64,000 bases of DNA from Alteromonas sp. ALT199 (GTDB lineage Bacteria; Pseudomonadota; Gammaproteobacteria; Enterobacterales; Alteromonadaceae): the NCBI RefSeq assembly GCF_018619335.1, contig NZ_JAHHDX010000144.1:1-64000 (forward strand). Reading direction: 5' to 3'. Shown in pieces: positions 1 to 10,519 of this stretch (the stretch's first letter is position 1; every line of letters begins with the position of its first letter). Below the pieces are notes generated by a model. The model did no database searches. It saw nothing but the letters and a program-made list of their open reading frames with translations, and was not told where the DNA came from. Both the position numbers and the translations under genes were made by a program.

Positions 1-258
1 GAAAAGCTATCTGTTCAAATGCATCATCACAGAGCGGAACATTGGGTGGTAGTTTCTGGTACTGCTAATGTAACTATTGGTGAGGAAGTCCAGATGCTTA
101 CAGAGAATGAATCGGTTTATATACCGATTGGTGCTGTTCACGCTTTAGAAAACCCAGGAAAGATTCCACTAGAACTCATTGAAGTACAATCGGGGGCCTA
201 TCTTGGAGAGGACGATATTGTTCGTTTTTCTGATAGGTATGGGCGATCTGATAAATGA
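1..258 (+). CDS. manC: Mannose-1-phosphate guanylyltransferase / mannose-6-phosphate isomerase, C-terminal fragment
   Basis: This is the 3' end of a gene whose start lies before the window; the reading frame is open from base 1. The 85 visible residues match the C-terminal cupin (type II phosphomannose isomerase) domain of the bifunctional ManC/AlgA/CpsB family. The signature is the metal-binding stretch MHHHRAEHW followed by VVSGTA, and later the [14 protein letters not shown] segment. The family makes GDP-mannose from mannose-1-phosphate and GTP, often with isomerase activity in this C-terminal domain. The nucleotidyltransferase domain would be upstream and cannot be seen. The gene fits the sugar-nucleotide genes that follow, although those read on the opposite strand. 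A strong terminator follows about 30 bases after the stop codon. Confidence 0.85.
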   Translation, partial: EKLSVQMHHHRAEHWVVVSGTANVTIGEEVQMLTENESVYIPIGAVHALENPGKIPLELIEVQSGAYLGEDDIVRFSDRYGRSDK

Positions 259-290
259 TCGCAGTGTAAGACAGTTTATCGAGCTTAAAA

Positions 291-324
291 AAAGAGCCAG
301 GTTTATGAACCTGGCTCTTTTAGT
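291..324 (+). terminator. Rho-independent terminator after manC
   Basis: A perfect 13-bp stem (291-303 with 308-320) with loop TATG is followed by a short T run. It lies just after the manC stop codon and has the right orientation to end that transcript. Confidence 0.85.
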
Positions 325-335
325 TTAGAAGGGGC

Positions 336-374
336 AATGTACTTTGACCCAAAGGTGAAATGTACTCTGACCCC
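336..374. repeat. Short direct repeat AATGTACTyTGACCC, two copies
   Basis: Two near-identical 15-base units (336-350 and 359-373) differ at one base and are spaced 23 bases apart. They lie between the convergent ends of manC and ugd. A related GGGGTCAG word with an imperfect inverted partner occurs at 34796-34823. The origin is unknown; they resemble short dispersed intergenic repeats. Confidence 0.5.
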
Positions 375-386
375 AAAATTTATGGG

Positions 387-1574
387 TTAGTCAGCGTTGA
401 ACAAGTCGCGGCTGTATACTTTATTTAGTACGTCTTCAATATCACCGGTTACACGGTTGGCTACGATAACATCAGAAATTTTCTTAAACTCTTCTAGGTC
501 GTTTACTACGCGTGAATTGAAGAAATCATCTTCTTTAAGTACTGGCTCGTATACCACGACTTCAATACCTTTCGCCTTAATACGCTTCATGATGCCTTGA
601 ATAGCACTTGCGCGGAAGTTATCAGAACCTGTCTTCATAATAAGGCGGTAGATGCCAACAATTTTCGGGCCACGGCTTACAATTGAATCAGCAATAAAGT
701 CTTTCCGTGTACGGTTAGCATCTACAATGGCCTGAATCATGTTATTAGGCACTTCACTGTAGTTAGCTAGTAGCTGCTTGGTATCTTTAGGTAAGCAGTA
801 GCCACCGTAACCAAAGCTAGGGTTGTTGTAGTGATTACCAATGCGCGGGTCTAAGCCAACCCCTTCAATGATTTGCTTAGTGTCAAGACCATTACGCTCG
901 GCATAGCTGTCTAACTCGTTGAAGTAAGCAACGCGCATTGCTAAGTAAGTGTTCGCGAAGAGCTTGATAGCTTCTGCTTCGGTGCTGTCGGTAAATAGCA
1001 CATCAATTTCTTCTTTAATGGCGCCTTGCTGAAGTAACTTCGCAAAAATTTCAGCGCGTTCGCTTTGCTCACCCACAATGATACGACTTGGGTAAAGGTT
1101 ATCGTAAAGTGCTTTACCTTCACGCAAAAACTCTGGAGAAAATATAATATTCTCAGACCCGAAACGCTCCTTTGCATCCTTAGTAAAACCAACAGGTACA
1201 GTAGACTTAACGATCATTACCGCATCAGGATTAATTTCCATCACTGTTTTGATAACCGCTTCTACACTACCTGTATTAAAGTAGTTCGTTTGCGGGTCGT
1301 AATCTGTTGGCGTCGCAATAACAACATAATCAGCATCTTTATAAGCAACTTGTGCGTCAAGCGTAGCTTCAAGGTTAAGCTCTTTCGTTGCTAAATACTC
1401 AGAGATTTCTTTGTCTTCAATTGGAGACTTTTTATTATTAAGCATCTCGACTTTTTCTGGTACTAGGTCGACCGCTTTCACTTCATTGTGTTGTGCAAGT
1501 AGCACTGCATTTGAAAGCCCTACATAGCCCGTGCCTGCTACAGCTATTTTAAGCTTCTGCATAGTACTATCCAT
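387..1574 (-). CDS. ugd: UDP-glucose 6-dehydrogenase
   Basis: This is a 395-residue cytoplasmic enzyme that oxidises UDP-glucose to UDP-glucuronate with two NAD+. The N-terminal Rossmann motif GTGYVG is at residues 14-19. The catalytic cysteine is C260 in the signature [13 protein letters not shown]. The length and the central [10 protein letters not shown] segment fit the short Ugd family well. The start at 1574 is preferred over an internal Met at codon 5 because a GGAGAG ribosome-binding site lies 8 bases upstream of it. It sits alone between the manC terminator and a GT2 gene and provides the uronic acid precursor for a surface polysaccharide. A second, distantly related sugar-nucleotide dehydrogenase lies at 27559-28797. 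Confidence 0.93.
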   Translation of the reverse strand: MDSTMQKLKIAVAGTGYVGLSNAVLLAQHNEVKAVDLVPEKVEMLNNKKSPIEDKEISEYLATKELNLEATLDAQVAYKDADYVVIATPTDYDPQTNYFNTGSVEAVIKTVMEINPDAVMIVKSTVPVGFTKDAKERFGSENIIFSPEFLREGKALYDNLYPSRIIVGEQSERAEIFAKLLQQGAIKEEIDVLFTDSTEAEAIKLFANTYLAMRVAYFNELDSYAERNGLDTKQIIEGVGLDPRIGNHYNNPSFGYGGYCLPKDTKQLLANYSEVPNNMIQAIVDANRTRKDFIADSIVSRGPKIVGIYRLIMKTGSDNFRASAIQGIMKRIKAKGIEVVVYEPVLKEDDFFNSRVVNDLEEFKKISDVIVANRVTGDIEDVLNKVYSRDLFNAD

Positions 1575-1736
1575 TTAAATTCTCTCCAGTTTTGTACAAA
1601 TAATTTACGAAAGCTTCATTACTATCATTGCATAGTAATTTTAAACAATGATGAATACTACGGCTAACTCGTCTAATTTTTAAATAGTGTATCAAAGCCC
1701 TGTTTGATGCACTATGCATCAATTATGCCTTGTGCA

Positions 1737-3413
1737 TCACTTTTTCAATTCTACTGCGCTTCTTATAGAAAAGTTCTCACGCTTTAGCGTAAGATTTGGA
1801 CTATAAGCGGGATCATTAGCTATGAAGTCGCTCCACGTAGTTTGAAGGTAATTTAATTCGCGATTAAAACGCGCCGCTTTTTCAGGTGAAATATCTAAGC
1901 CTCTGCTAACCGATTCATGATGAAAAAGCTCTGCTTCTGCGCAGTAAACATTATTAACGCCCAAGCCTTTAACCTTTAAACAAAAATCTACATCGTTAAA
2001 GGCAACAGAAAGGTCCTTTTCATTTAAACCGTTTACAGCATCAAAATGCGTGCGTTTAACTAGTAAACACGCTGCGGTTACGGCACTGTAGTTGTTTGTA
2101 GCAACGATTCTCTTTAGGTAGCCAGTATGAAAGCGAGGAAAGTTTTTATGAGCATGGCCAGCGCCACCACCGTAGCCTAAAACAACGCCAGCGTGTTGTA
2201 TCCGTGTATCAGAATAAAGCAGCTTTGCACCAACACAGCCAACGTCTTCGCGCACTGCATGACCAACCATATAAGTAAGCCAATCAGGCGATATAACCTC
2301 AATATCGTTATTAATTAGCCCAAGGATGGAGCCTTTCGCATGTTCAACACCAAAGTTATTAATTGCTGAATAGTTAAATGGCGCTGGATATTTAAGGACC
2401 CGTACTTTGTCCAATGTATCTAAATACTTGAAGTACTCAATACTTTCTTGTTCATCAGAGCCATTATCAATCAGCAATATTTCATAATTTTGGTAGGTTG
2501 TTTTCTCCAAGATTGACTCGATGCATGCTTTCACCAAGGCTTTCCCGTTTTTTGTAGGAATGATCAAGCTTACCAAGGGATTACTATTCGGCCAACATAC
2601 CCGGTTTACGCTAAATTGCTCGTCTAGTTCGACTTTCGCTTTTGTGTGCTTTTCTATCACTGTTTTAACACGCTCCAGCGTATCTGACTCACCGTCTTTA
2701 CTTGGCAATAGGTGCACTAAAGGCAGCGGCAGATGAGCAATAGCCAAATTTTTGTTAGTAAGGGAAAGCTCTGTAACTATCTCTGCAATTGTTGTTTGGT
2801 TAGTAATGTGTAGCGACTTTAACAACGCTGTTTTGATCATTACCCCAGTATTAATGTAAGCGGTAGAATATTGAAGCTCAGGGTTCCAATCGGGTAAGAA
2901 TCGTGGCGATGACTTAGCCCCATTATTATCCAGCTCATCAGTATCACAATAAACTAAGTCGCTTTCTTTCAAACCTTCACATAAATGGCCAATAGCAGCT
3001 TTTTCTAACAAATCACCACCGTTTAGCAATAGCGTGGGTAACTGGTTATTGAGTTGTGAAATTTGCTTTTCTAAAGCGTCTAGATCCGATTCCCCTATTA
3101 TTAAGCAAGTTTCAGCACCAAGGGACTTAACTTTTTCTTGAGTGACACTCAGATTGTCGGTGCCAAATACTATAGCTTGCCATCCTTCAATCTTGCCTGC
3201 CGGCTTTGAAAAAGCAGACTCATTTGCTTCAAGCCAATGATTGTACAACGCCTGCGTTTGTTTAGGCGTTGGAGCATCGAAAAATAGCCCAGACTTTCTT
3301 ACCGACCTTACATACAAACCAGTTAAACGTTCGTTTTGTTTAAGCTTGTCTTTTAAATTTTTAGGAATAAGTTGAAGGGCGGCACGCACTGACCGCATAG
3401 CAATTTTTTTCAT
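1737..3413 (-). CDS. Glycosyltransferase family 2, two-domain O-antigen type
   Basis: A 558-residue protein without clear membrane segments. A well-conserved GT2 domain begins near residue 280 with PLVSLIIPTKNGKALVK and includes IDNGSDEQES and the NNDIEV acceptor-side motif near the metal-binding site. The first half contains DTDELDNNGAKSSPRFLPDW, which corresponds to the DExD and FKPDW region of the N-terminal GT2 domain in two-domain rhamnosyl- or glycosyltransferases. The usual GT2 opening motif is missing there, so the first domain looks degenerate. The sugar donor cannot be named; dTDP-rhamnose is plausible because the rfb genes are next door. It is transcribed away from rfbB, with a terminator between them. 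Confidence 0.85.
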   Translation of the reverse strand: MKKIAMRSVRAALQLIPKNLKDKLKQNERLTGLYVRSVRKSGLFFDAPTPKQTQALYNHWLEANESAFSKPAGKIEGWQAIVFGTDNLSVTQEKVKSLGAETCLIIGESDLDALEKQISQLNNQLPTLLLNGGDLLEKAAIGHLCEGLKESDLVYCDTDELDNNGAKSSPRFLPDWNPELQYSTAYINTGVMIKTALLKSLHITNQTTIAEIVTELSLTNKNLAIAHLPLPLVHLLPSKDGESDTLERVKTVIEKHTKAKVELDEQFSVNRVCWPNSNPLVSLIIPTKNGKALVKACIESILEKTTYQNYEILLIDNGSDEQESIEYFKYLDTLDKVRVLKYPAPFNYSAINNFGVEHAKGSILGLINNDIEVISPDWLTYMVGHAVREDVGCVGAKLLYSDTRIQHAGVVLGYGGGAGHAHKNFPRFHTGYLKRIVATNNYSAVTAACLLVKRTHFDAVNGLNEKDLSVAFNDVDFCLKVKGLGVNNVYCAEAELFHHESVSRGLDISPEKAARFNRELNYLQTTWSDFIANDPAYSPNLTLKRENFSIRSAVELKK

Positions 3414-3431
3414 GTAGACTATTTAGGGCCT

Positions 3432-3471
3432 TAAAAATAAAGAAAGCCGCTTTATTTAAAGCGGCTTTCTA
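3432..3471 (-). terminator. Rho-independent terminator after rfbB
   Basis: A perfect 14-bp stem (3441-3454 with 3457-3470) is followed on the minus strand by a T-rich tract. It ends the glmS-glmM-rfbA-rfbC-rfbD-rfbB direction of transcription, 29 bases past the rfbB stop. Confidence 0.85.
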
Positions 3472-3499
3472 GTTTAACACTTGTATGTTTGTATGGGTA

Positions 3500-4582
3500 T
3501 CAGCTTCCAGTACCTAAACGCTCGCCTTGATAGCTACCGTCAAGAACGGCCTTCCACCAGCCTTCGTTCGCTAAATACCACTCAACGGTTTTACGAATAC
3601 CGCTTTCAAACGTTTCTTCTGGCTTCCAGCCTAGTTCACGCTCAATTTTGCTAGCATCAATAGCGTAGCGCATGTCGTGCCCAGGGCGGTCTTGTACGTA
3701 AGTAATTTGCTCAGCGTATTTGCTATCTTTTGGCTTAACTTCATCCAAAATTGAACAGATAGTTTGTACTACTTCAATGTTCTGCTTTTCGTTATGGCCA
3801 CCAATGTTATAGGTTTCACCAATTTCACCGTTTAGTGCAACCACAACCAATGCACGAGCATGGTCTTCAACATACAACCAGTCACGAATTTGATTACCTT
3901 TGCCATATACAGGCAGCGGCTTTCCAGCTAGGGCATTTAGAATAACCAACGGAATAAGCTTTTCTGGGAAGTGATACGGGCCGTAATTATTTGAGCAGTT
4001 AGTTACAAGCGTTGGTAACTTGTATGTGCGAAGCCACGAACGCACTAACTGATCTGAACTTGCTTTACTTGCTGAGTATGGCGAGCTTGGTGCATACGGG
4101 GTAGTTTCTGTGAAGAGTGGAAGCTCTGTTCCTGGTTCAACTTCATCTGGGTGCGGAAGGTCACCGTATACTTCGTCAGTAGAAATATGATGAAACTTAA
4201 ACCCTGCTTTTTTATCGCCCTCAAGAGCAGACCAATATGCTCTTGCTTGTTCAAGCAAGGTATATGTGCCAACTACGTTGGTTTGAATAAACTCGCCTGG
4301 GCCATCGATAGAGCGGTCTACATGTGATTCTGCAGCAAGGTGCATAATGATATCTGGCTGGTGCGTATTGAAAACACGTTTTACTTCTTCAGCATCACAA
4401 ATATCAACTTGTTCAAAGCTATAGCGGTCGCTGCTTGAAACAGGTATTAATGATTCTAAATTACCCGCGTAAGTTAGCTTATCTAAGTTAACCACTGTGT
4501 GGTCAGTGTCGTTTATAAGATGGCGAACTACTGCTGAGCCAATGAAGCCCGCGCCACCTGTTACTAAAATTGTTTTACTCAT
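3500..4582 (-). CDS. rfbB: dTDP-glucose 4,6-dehydratase
   Basis: This 360-residue enzyme of the extended SDR family catalyses the second step of dTDP-L-rhamnose synthesis, giving dTDP-4-keto-6-deoxyglucose. The NAD-binding motif GGAGFIG is at residues 9-15. The catalytic STDEVYG segment has T135, D136 and E137, and the SDR pair is Y169 and K173 in YSASK. The length matches the family. The gene is the last in a minus-strand run rfbA, rfbC, rfbD, rfbB and is followed by a strong terminator. The gap of 36 bases to rfbD supports co-transcription. Confidence 0.96.
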   Translation of the reverse strand: MSKTILVTGGAGFIGSAVVRHLINDTDHTVVNLDKLTYAGNLESLIPVSSSDRYSFEQVDICDAEEVKRVFNTHQPDIIMHLAAESHVDRSIDGPGEFIQTNVVGTYTLLEQARAYWSALEGDKKAGFKFHHISTDEVYGDLPHPDEVEPGTELPLFTETTPYAPSSPYSASKASSDQLVRSWLRTYKLPTLVTNCSNNYGPYHFPEKLIPLVILNALAGKPLPVYGKGNQIRDWLYVEDHARALVVVALNGEIGETYNIGGHNEKQNIEVVQTICSILDEVKPKDSKYAEQITYVQDRPGHDMRYAIDASKIERELGWKPEETFESGIRKTVEWYLANEGWWKAVLDGSYQGERLGTGS

Positions 4583-4618
4583 TTTCTTTTTACCAAACTA
4601 TAATTCTGTTTTTGCTTT

Positions 4619-5488
4619 TTAGGCTTTCAATTCTTCTAGCATGCTAGCTAACTGCTTGCGCCAGTGGGTGGGCTTGCACGACGCAAATGCTTCTCGTGCT
4701 GTTTGCTTATCTAACACGCTATAATGAGGGCGCTTTGCTGGCGTTGGGTATTGGCTTGACGGAATAGGTAATACTGGAATCATTTTTTCTAGCAAACCTT
4801 TCTCAACACCTAACTCTTGAATAGCCAGCGCAAAGTCGTACCAGCTTGCTACACCTTCGTCTGCCCAGTGATATACGCCACTGGTTTTATTCAAAGCGGC
4901 AGAGACACAAGCTTCAGCCAAACCCTTAGCCCATGTAGGCGTACCAATTTGGTCATCTATTACAGTAAGCTGAGGTTTATCTGCCATCAAACGCAGCATG
5001 GTTTTCACAAAGTTATTGCCATGCGACGAATATACCCAAGCAGTTCTAATCAAACAGCTTGCTTCAGGCAATATCTCAAACAAAGCTTTTTCGCCATCGG
5101 CTTTTGATTTGCCGTATGCACCTTGCGGCTCGATAGGGTCATCCGTTAGATAAGGTGAACCTTTATGACCATTAAACACATAGTCGGTCGACACATGTAC
5201 CATAAATACGCCATTCGCTTTACAGAACGTTGCTAAATTCTGTACAGCTAACGCGTTAATGGCATTACACGCTTCGGTATCTTCTTCCGCTTTATCAACA
5301 GCAGTATAGGCAGACGCGTTTATTAACACATCGGCTGATAATGGCGATAGGTTTTCTTCAATATTAGAGGCATTCGTAATATCAATATCGTCGCGCCCTA
5401 AAAACGAAACCTTATTTTCGCTATTTTCTAGCTCACGAGAAAGCTCATACGCTAGCTGCCCAGACTTACCTATAATTACAATATTCAT
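4619..5488 (-). CDS. rfbD: dTDP-4-dehydrorhamnose reductase
   Basis: This 289-residue SDR-type enzyme catalyses the last step of dTDP-L-rhamnose synthesis with NAD(P)H. The N-terminal nucleotide-binding motif GKSGQLA begins at residue 7. The HVSTDYVFNG segment is family-typical, and the catalytic pair is Y125 and K129 in YGKSK. The length and the arrangement between rfbC and rfbB are as expected. The start at 5488 gives the canonical MNIVIIG beginning. It acts together with RfbA, RfbB and RfbC, all encoded within 3.6 kb. Confidence 0.95.
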   Translation of the reverse strand: MNIVIIGKSGQLAYELSRELENSENKVSFLGRDDIDITNASNIEENLSPLSADVLINASAYTAVDKAEEDTEACNAINALAVQNLATFCKANGVFMVHVSTDYVFNGHKGSPYLTDDPIEPQGAYGKSKADGEKALFEILPEASCLIRTAWVYSSHGNNFVKTMLRLMADKPQLTVIDDQIGTPTWAKGLAEACVSAALNKTSGVYHWADEGVASWYDFALAIQELGVEKGLLEKMIPVLPIPSSQYPTPAKRPHYSVLDKQTAREAFASCKPTHWRKQLASMLEELKA

Positions 5489-5533
5489 TAATCGCTAGTA
5501 CTCTATAAAAAGTCAGTGAAAAACCGATAACAA

Positions 5534-6079
5534 TTAAAACGTAGGTGCGTCTACAAATGCTAAGCCCGCCTCATCTTTACCTGATAGAGAAGGCTTCTCA
5601 CCATTTACTAATGGCCAGTCGATATTTAACGTAGGGTCGTCGTACTTAACTGATATTTCAGATTCCGGGTGATAATAGTCTGTGCACTTATAAACAAACT
5701 CGGCAGATTCACTAGTTACGTAGAAACCGTGAGCAAAGCCGGCAGGCACCCATAACTGGCGCTTGTTCTCAGCTGATAACGTCACCCCAACCCACTTACC
5801 ATATGTAGGTGAGTCTTTACGCATGTCTACCGCTACATCGTACACTTCACCGCTAACAACACGTACTAATTTGCCTTGGGTTTGCTCCATTTGATAATGA
5901 AGGCCGCGAAGAATACCTTGGCTAGATTTAGAGTGGTTATCTTGAACAAAATCTACATCCGCGCATTCTTTCTTGAACCAGTCAGTGCGGAAGGTTTCTA
6001 GAAAAAAACCACGCTCGTCACCAAATACTTTAGGCTCGATGATTTTTACGTCAGGGATGTCTGTTTTAATTACTTGCAT
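5534..6079 (-). CDS. rfbC: dTDP-4-dehydrorhamnose 3,5-epimerase
   Basis: This 181-residue cupin-fold epimerase converts dTDP-4-keto-6-deoxyglucose to dTDP-4-keto-L-rhamnose. The catalytic histidine is H61 in ILRGLHYQ. The later PAGFAHGFYV segment carries the second conserved His/Tyr region. The length is typical (about 180 residues). The gene is 45 bases upstream of rfbD, in the same direction. A hairpin lies between it and rfbA, so its transcription could be partly separated from the upstream genes. Confidence 0.95.
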   Translation of the reverse strand: MQVIKTDIPDVKIIEPKVFGDERGFFLETFRTDWFKKECADVDFVQDNHSKSSQGILRGLHYQMEQTQGKLVRVVSGEVYDVAVDMRKDSPTYGKWVGVTLSAENKRQLWVPAGFAHGFYVTSESAEFVYKCTDYYHPESEISVKYDDPTLNIDWPLVNGEKPSLSGKDEAGLAFVDAPTF

Positions 6080-6110
6080 TTACTTTCCGTACAAATGTGC
6101 AAATGAATAT

Positions 6111-6141
6111 AAGAAGAAAGGTGGCAATGCCACCTTCTTAA
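6111..6141 (-). terminator. Hairpin between rfbA and rfbC, weak terminator or attenuator
   Basis: AAGGTGGCA and TGCCACCTT form a stable stem with almost no loop. The minus-strand downstream sequence is TTTCTTCTTATA, a poor T tract. It may attenuate read-through from rfbA into rfbC rather than end transcription. Confidence 0.45.
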
Positions 6142-6154
6142 ATTTGAATATAGG

Positions 6155-7039
6155 TTAAACTTTCACTCTGTCTTTAAGAACTTTCAAGAGGTAATCACCA
6201 TACCCGCTTTTCTTAAGCGGTGCCGCCAGCTTTTCAAGTTGCTCAGCGTTGATATAACCCATTCTGTAAGCCACCTCTTCTGGGCAGCATACTTTTAAGC
6301 CCTGGCGCTTTTCTATTGCAGCCACAAAGTTTGCGGCATCAAGAAGTGAATCTAGTGTGCCGGTATCAAGCCAAGCAGAGCCTCGGCCCATAAGCTCTAC
6401 TTTGAGTGAGCCATCTTTTAGATACAGGTTGTTCAGGTCGGTAATTTCGAGTTCACCACGCGGCGATGGCTTAACTTCTTTAGCGAAATCCACTACGCGA
6501 TTGTCGTAGTAATACAAACCTGTTACTGCATAGTTTGATTTAGGAACAGCCGGCTTTTCTTCAATAGAAAGCGCATTCCAATCATCATCAAAATCTACCA
6601 CGCCGTAGCGTTCAGGGTCGTTAACGTGATAACCAAAGACAGTTGCACCATACTCCTGTTTGAATGCAATTTGCAAAGAACGCTTTAAGTCGTGGCCGTA
6701 GTAGATATTGTCGCCCAAAATAAGTGTACATGGGGAACTACCAATAAAGTTTTCACCTATAAGAAATGCTTGGGCCAGGCCATCGGGCGACGGCTGAACT
6801 GCATACTGAACATTAATTCCCAATTCACTACCATCCCCAATTAACTCAATGAAACGGCGCTGCTCTTCTGGTGTAGTGATAATTAAGATATCGCTTATTC
6901 CAGACATCATTAGCGTAGCTAAGGGATAATATATCATTGGCTTGTCGTAAACTGGCATCAATTGTTTACTTACCACTTTCGTCAGTGGGTGCAAACGTGT
7001 GCCAGAACCACCCGCTAGAATTATACCCTTCCGTTTCAT
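6155..7039 (-). CDS. rfbA: Glucose-1-phosphate thymidylyltransferase
   Basis: This 294-residue nucleotidyltransferase makes dTDP-glucose from dTTP and glucose-1-phosphate, the first committed step of dTDP-rhamnose synthesis. The signature [11 protein letters not shown] lies at residues 10-20. Further family motifs are [16 protein letters not shown], the metal-binding ILGDNIYYG and the EEKP segment. The length is that of RfbA/RmlA. It lies 12 bases downstream of glmM, which suggests that rhamnose and amino-sugar supply are co-expressed from the glmS side. Confidence 0.96.
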   Translation of the reverse strand: MKRKGIILAGGSGTRLHPLTKVVSKQLMPVYDKPMIYYPLATLMMSGISDILIITTPEEQRRFIELIGDGSELGINVQYAVQPSPDGLAQAFLIGENFIGSSPCTLILGDNIYYGHDLKRSLQIAFKQEYGATVFGYHVNDPERYGVVDFDDDWNALSIEEKPAVPKSNYAVTGLYYYDNRVVDFAKEVKPSPRGELEITDLNNLYLKDGSLKVELMGRGSAWLDTGTLDSLLDAANFVAAIEKRQGLKVCCPEEVAYRMGYINAEQLEKLAAPLKKSGYGDYLLKVLKDRVKV

Positions 7040-7051
7040 GCTTATTCCTTT

Positions 7052-8392
7052 TTAGTTTTCTTTGATGACTTGGGCCAAGCTATTGGCTAACTCAGAAGCA
7101 ATCCGCCTATCTCTTGCTTCTATCATCACACGAATTAACGGCTCTGTTCCAGACTTTCTAAGAACGAGCCGCCCATTATCACCTAGAGACTTTTCTACGC
7201 GACTGACTTCATCTTTTACTACATCTAAATCAAGTACCGAATCTAGATCGTTATGACGAACATTGACCATACACTGCGGTAGCTTTGTCATTCCCTCTTT
7301 TAAATCTTTAAGAGAATATTCACTTTTGACTACTACAGCCAAAATTTGCAGTGCGGCAACAATTGCATCACCCGTAAACGCGTAGTCTAAATTAAGAATG
7401 TGGCCTGAGGTTTCACCACCAATTCGCCAACCAGTTTCTTTCAACTTTTCGACCACATATCTATCGCCGACTTTGGTTCGCTCAAAAGGAATGTCCAATT
7501 CTTTTAGCGCCATTTCTAGACCGAGGTTACTCATCAGTGTTCCGACAACCCCGCCCTGGTAACCTGCTTGCTTTGCTTCACGCGCCATCAAAAATAGGAT
7601 CTCATCACCATCTACAACATCACCGTATGAGTCTACAAACATTATTCGGTCTGCGTCGCCATCAACAGCTATGCCTAAGTCAGCTTTGTGTGTTGTTACT
7701 GCTTTACTCAGGGCTGTAAGTGAAGTCGCTCCACACTCATTGTTAATGTTTACCCCATTTGGCGTATTAGCGATATTGATGACTTCCGCACCCAATTCTT
7801 CAAACACACTGGGGGCAACTTTATATGCCGCACCATTTGCGCTATCAACTACAATTGTGAGCCCTTCTAGGCTGAAGTCGCTTGGAAAGGTTCCTTTGCA
7901 AAACTCTATGTAGCGACCTGCAGCGTCTTCAACTCTTCGTGCTTTACCTAAATGCTCAGAGTCGACACATTCAATACCATGTTCAAGCGCATACTGTAAC
8001 TTCTCTTCGATAGCTTGCTGCTGCTCACTTCCTAGTTTAGCCCCGCTTCGGCCGAAAAACTTAATACCGTTATCGTAATAGGGGTTATGAGATGCACTAA
8101 TAACTACGCCAGCGTCAGCCCTAAACGTAGAAGCTAAATAAGCCACTGCAGGTGTGGGGATAGGCCCCGCCAAAGCAATATTCACCCCGGCCGCTGACAA
8201 ACCTGCTTCCAGTGCAGACTCCAGCATGTAGCCACTGGCACGTGTATCTTTTCCGACTAGCACTTCTTTTGTGCCATCTGCCGCTAATACCACACCAGCA
8301 GCCCAGCCAAGCTTCATTACAAAATCAGGTGTCATAGGAAATTCACCCACTTTTCCGCGAATTCCATCAGTGCCAAAGTATTTTTGAGACAT
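7052..8392 (-). CDS. glmM: Phosphoglucosamine mutase
   Basis: This 446-residue phosphohexomutase converts glucosamine-6-phosphate to glucosamine-1-phosphate, toward UDP-GlcNAc. The phospho-serine motif is SASHNP with the phosphoserine at S101. The metal loop DGDADR and the phosphate-binding [12 protein letters not shown] near the C-terminus are both present. The start [13 protein letters not shown] is the canonical GlmM beginning. It is usually found near folP or ftsH in enterics; here it follows glmS and precedes rfbA. This suggests a second or relocated copy tied to surface-polysaccharide supply, but the rest of the genome is not visible. Confidence 0.95.
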   Translation of the reverse strand: MSQKYFGTDGIRGKVGEFPMTPDFVMKLGWAAGVVLAADGTKEVLVGKDTRASGYMLESALEAGLSAAGVNIALAGPIPTPAVAYLASTFRADAGVVISASHNPYYDNGIKFFGRSGAKLGSEQQQAIEEKLQYALEHGIECVDSEHLGKARRVEDAAGRYIEFCKGTFPSDFSLEGLTIVVDSANGAAYKVAPSVFEELGAEVINIANTPNGVNINNECGATSLTALSKAVTTHKADLGIAVDGDADRIMFVDSYGDVVDGDEILFLMAREAKQAGYQGGVVGTLMSNLGLEMALKELDIPFERTKVGDRYVVEKLKETGWRIGGETSGHILNLDYAFTGDAIVAALQILAVVVKSEYSLKDLKEGMTKLPQCMVNVRHNDLDSVLDLDVVKDEVSRVEKSLGDNGRLVLRKSGTEPLIRVMIEARDRRIASELANSLAQVIKEN

Positions 8393-8400
8393 TTTTAATT

Positions 8401-8440
8401 CCTAAAAAGCAAAAGGCCATAACTTAAAAAGCCATGGCCC
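8401..8440 (-). terminator. Hairpin between glmS and glmM, possible terminator or attenuator
   Basis: GGCCAT (8415-8420) pairs with ATGGCC (8434-8439) across a 13-base loop, and the minus-strand sequence continues TTTTGCTTTTT. Its position right after glmS suggests partial termination before glmM. Confidence 0.45.
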
Positions 8441-8458
8441 AATATCAAGATGTTAGCG

Positions 8459-10291
8459 TTATTCTACCGTAACTGACTTTGCAAGGTTTCGAGGCTGGTC
8501 GACATCAGTACCTTTGATCAGTGCTACGTAGTAAGAGAGGAGTTGAAGAGGAACAGTGTAAACAATTGGCGCAATAATATCTTCACAATGAGGTATATCG
8601 ATCACGCGCATTGTTTCATCACTTTCAAAGTGTGCATCGGCGTCCGCAAATACGTACATAATACCGCCCCTAGCACGTACTTCCTCAACATTTGATTTTA
8701 GCTTTTCAAGTAATTCATCATGTGGCGCAACTACAATTACTGGCATTTCATCATCTATCAACGCCAGAGGGCCATGCTTGAGTTCACCTGATGCATATGC
8801 TTCGGCGTGGATGTAAGAAATCTCTTTAAGCTTTAGCGCGCCTTCCATTGCAATTGGGTACTGCGCGCCACGTCCTAAGAACAAGCTATGGTGCTTGTCA
8901 GCGAACTCTTCAGCCATAGCTTCAATTACCTCAGCGGTACTTAACGCCTCCTCAATCTTACTAGGTAAGGTCTTTATTGCAGTAGTTATCGAGTTCGCTT
9001 TGTCGTTAGAAAGGCCATTAAACTTACCTAGCGCCAGTGTAAGCATTAAAAACGCAGTAAGCTGTGTTGTAAACGCTTTGGTAGATGCAACGCCAATTTC
9101 AGCACCGGCAAGAGTCATGAATGCAAGATCTGATTCGCGCACTAACGATGACCCTGGCACATTACAAATCGTAAGTGCAGACATGTACCCCAATTCCTTA
9201 GCTAGGCGTAATGCTGCTAACGTATCTGCTGTCTCTCCGCTTTGAGAAATCGTGACAAGCAAACTGTTTTGATGAACGGCTGACTTGCGATACCTAAATT
9301 CTGAAGCTATCTCTACTGAACAAGAAATATTTGCATGCTCTTCCAGCCAATATCGCGCAGTCATTCCAGCATGATAACTTGTGCCACATGCGATAATTTG
9401 CACATGCTTAACTTGTTTTAGGATGTCTTCTGCGCCATCGCCAAATAGCGCATCAATGTTGTGAACATTATCCACTCTATCTTGAAGCGCATTTCGAATA
9501 ACCGCAGGCTGCTCGTAAATTTCTTTTAGCATGTAGTGGCGGTAACCAGCTTTGTCACCCGCATCATGCTCAACTGTCGACTCGATAATTTCGCGTTCTA
9601 CCCGAGCACCAGTTTTATCAAAGATCGTTACTTCTCTACGGGTAACTTCCGCTACGTCACCTTCTTCTAAAAAGATAAAGCGGCGTGTTACAGGTAGTAA
9701 TGCTAATTGATCTGAAGCTATAAAGTTTTCACCTAAACCAAGACCGATGACTAAAGGACTACCTGAACGCGCTACTACCATTTTATCCGGGTCTTCTTTA
9801 TCGATAACTACTGTTCCGTATGCCCCAGTAAAATTCGTTACTGCACTCTGAACAGCTTCTAATAAAGACTTACCGTCGTTAAGCATTTCGTGAACTACAT
9901 GCGCAATAGTCTCGGTGTCAGTATCGCTTGAAAAGGTGTACCCTTTTTCAGAAAGGTTCTTACGCAACGAAACGTAATTTTCGATAATACCATTGTGCAC
10001 TACCGCAACACGGCTTGAAGAAAAGTGTGGGTGCGCATTGTATTCAGTCACGCCACCATGAGTAGCCCATCTTGTGTGGGCAATCCCCGTGGTCCCCAGA
10101 GCCGTTTCACCTGCTACAGCTTCAGCTAAATTTTTGACTTTACCAACTTTGCGAATTCGTTGGAGGTTTCCCTCCTTGTCTAATAAGGCTACGCCAGCAG
10201 AGTCATACCCCCTGTACTCTAACCTCTTTAACCCTTCTAGTAGTATCTCAACTACATTCCTTTCGGCTACTGCACCTACTATTCCACACAT
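8459..10291 (-). CDS. glmS: Glutamine-fructose-6-phosphate aminotransferase (isomerizing)
   Basis: This 610-residue enzyme makes glucosamine-6-phosphate from fructose-6-phosphate and glutamine. The N-terminal glutaminase begins MCGIVGAV, with C2 becoming the catalytic N-terminal cysteine after Met removal. Two SIS isomerase domains follow, with the sugar-phosphate motifs ACGTSYHAG and SQSGETADT. The C-terminus ends [11 protein letters not shown], as in the E. coli enzyme of nearly the same length. It is the first gene of the glmS-glmM-rfb run. The 228-base upstream gap holds a small perfect hairpin (CACACC/GGTGTG, 10324-10338); no ribozyme was recognised. A housekeeping glmS may exist elsewhere. 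Confidence 0.96.
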   Translation of the reverse strand: MCGIVGAVAERNVVEILLEGLKRLEYRGYDSAGVALLDKEGNLQRIRKVGKVKNLAEAVAGETALGTTGIAHTRWATHGGVTEYNAHPHFSSSRVAVVHNGIIENYVSLRKNLSEKGYTFSSDTDTETIAHVVHEMLNDGKSLLEAVQSAVTNFTGAYGTVVIDKEDPDKMVVARSGSPLVIGLGLGENFIASDQLALLPVTRRFIFLEEGDVAEVTRREVTIFDKTGARVEREIIESTVEHDAGDKAGYRHYMLKEIYEQPAVIRNALQDRVDNVHNIDALFGDGAEDILKQVKHVQIIACGTSYHAGMTARYWLEEHANISCSVEIASEFRYRKSAVHQNSLLVTISQSGETADTLAALRLAKELGYMSALTICNVPGSSLVRESDLAFMTLAGAEIGVASTKAFTTQLTAFLMLTLALGKFNGLSNDKANSITTAIKTLPSKIEEALSTAEVIEAMAEEFADKHHSLFLGRGAQYPIAMEGALKLKEISYIHAEAYASGELKHGPLALIDDEMPVIVVAPHDELLEKLKSNVEEVRARGGIMYVFADADAHFESDETMRVIDIPHCEDIIAPIVYTVPLQLLSYYVALIKGTDVDQPRNLAKSVTVE

Positions 10292-10519
10292 AATTTTTCT
10301 TTCTACGCTATTGTTATATTAATCACACCGCTGGTGTGCTGGACTATTAAATAGTAACGATAAATGAAAAGTGTTTCTAGAAACCTTTGCTGCTCAATAT
10401 GAATTTTAAGTCTCTGGCTAAAGTTTAAGACCTTCATTTATACTTTTCGCTATTACCAAAAATTACATAGCGAATAACGAACAAGTTCAGCAATATGGTA
10501 ACGTTTCAACAGTACTGTG

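Noticed and set aside
10292-10519. Possible glmS ribozyme or riboswitch upstream of glmS
   Set aside because: The glmS ribozyme is a Firmicutes-type element; only one small hairpin is seen here and none of the ribozyme core could be recognised.
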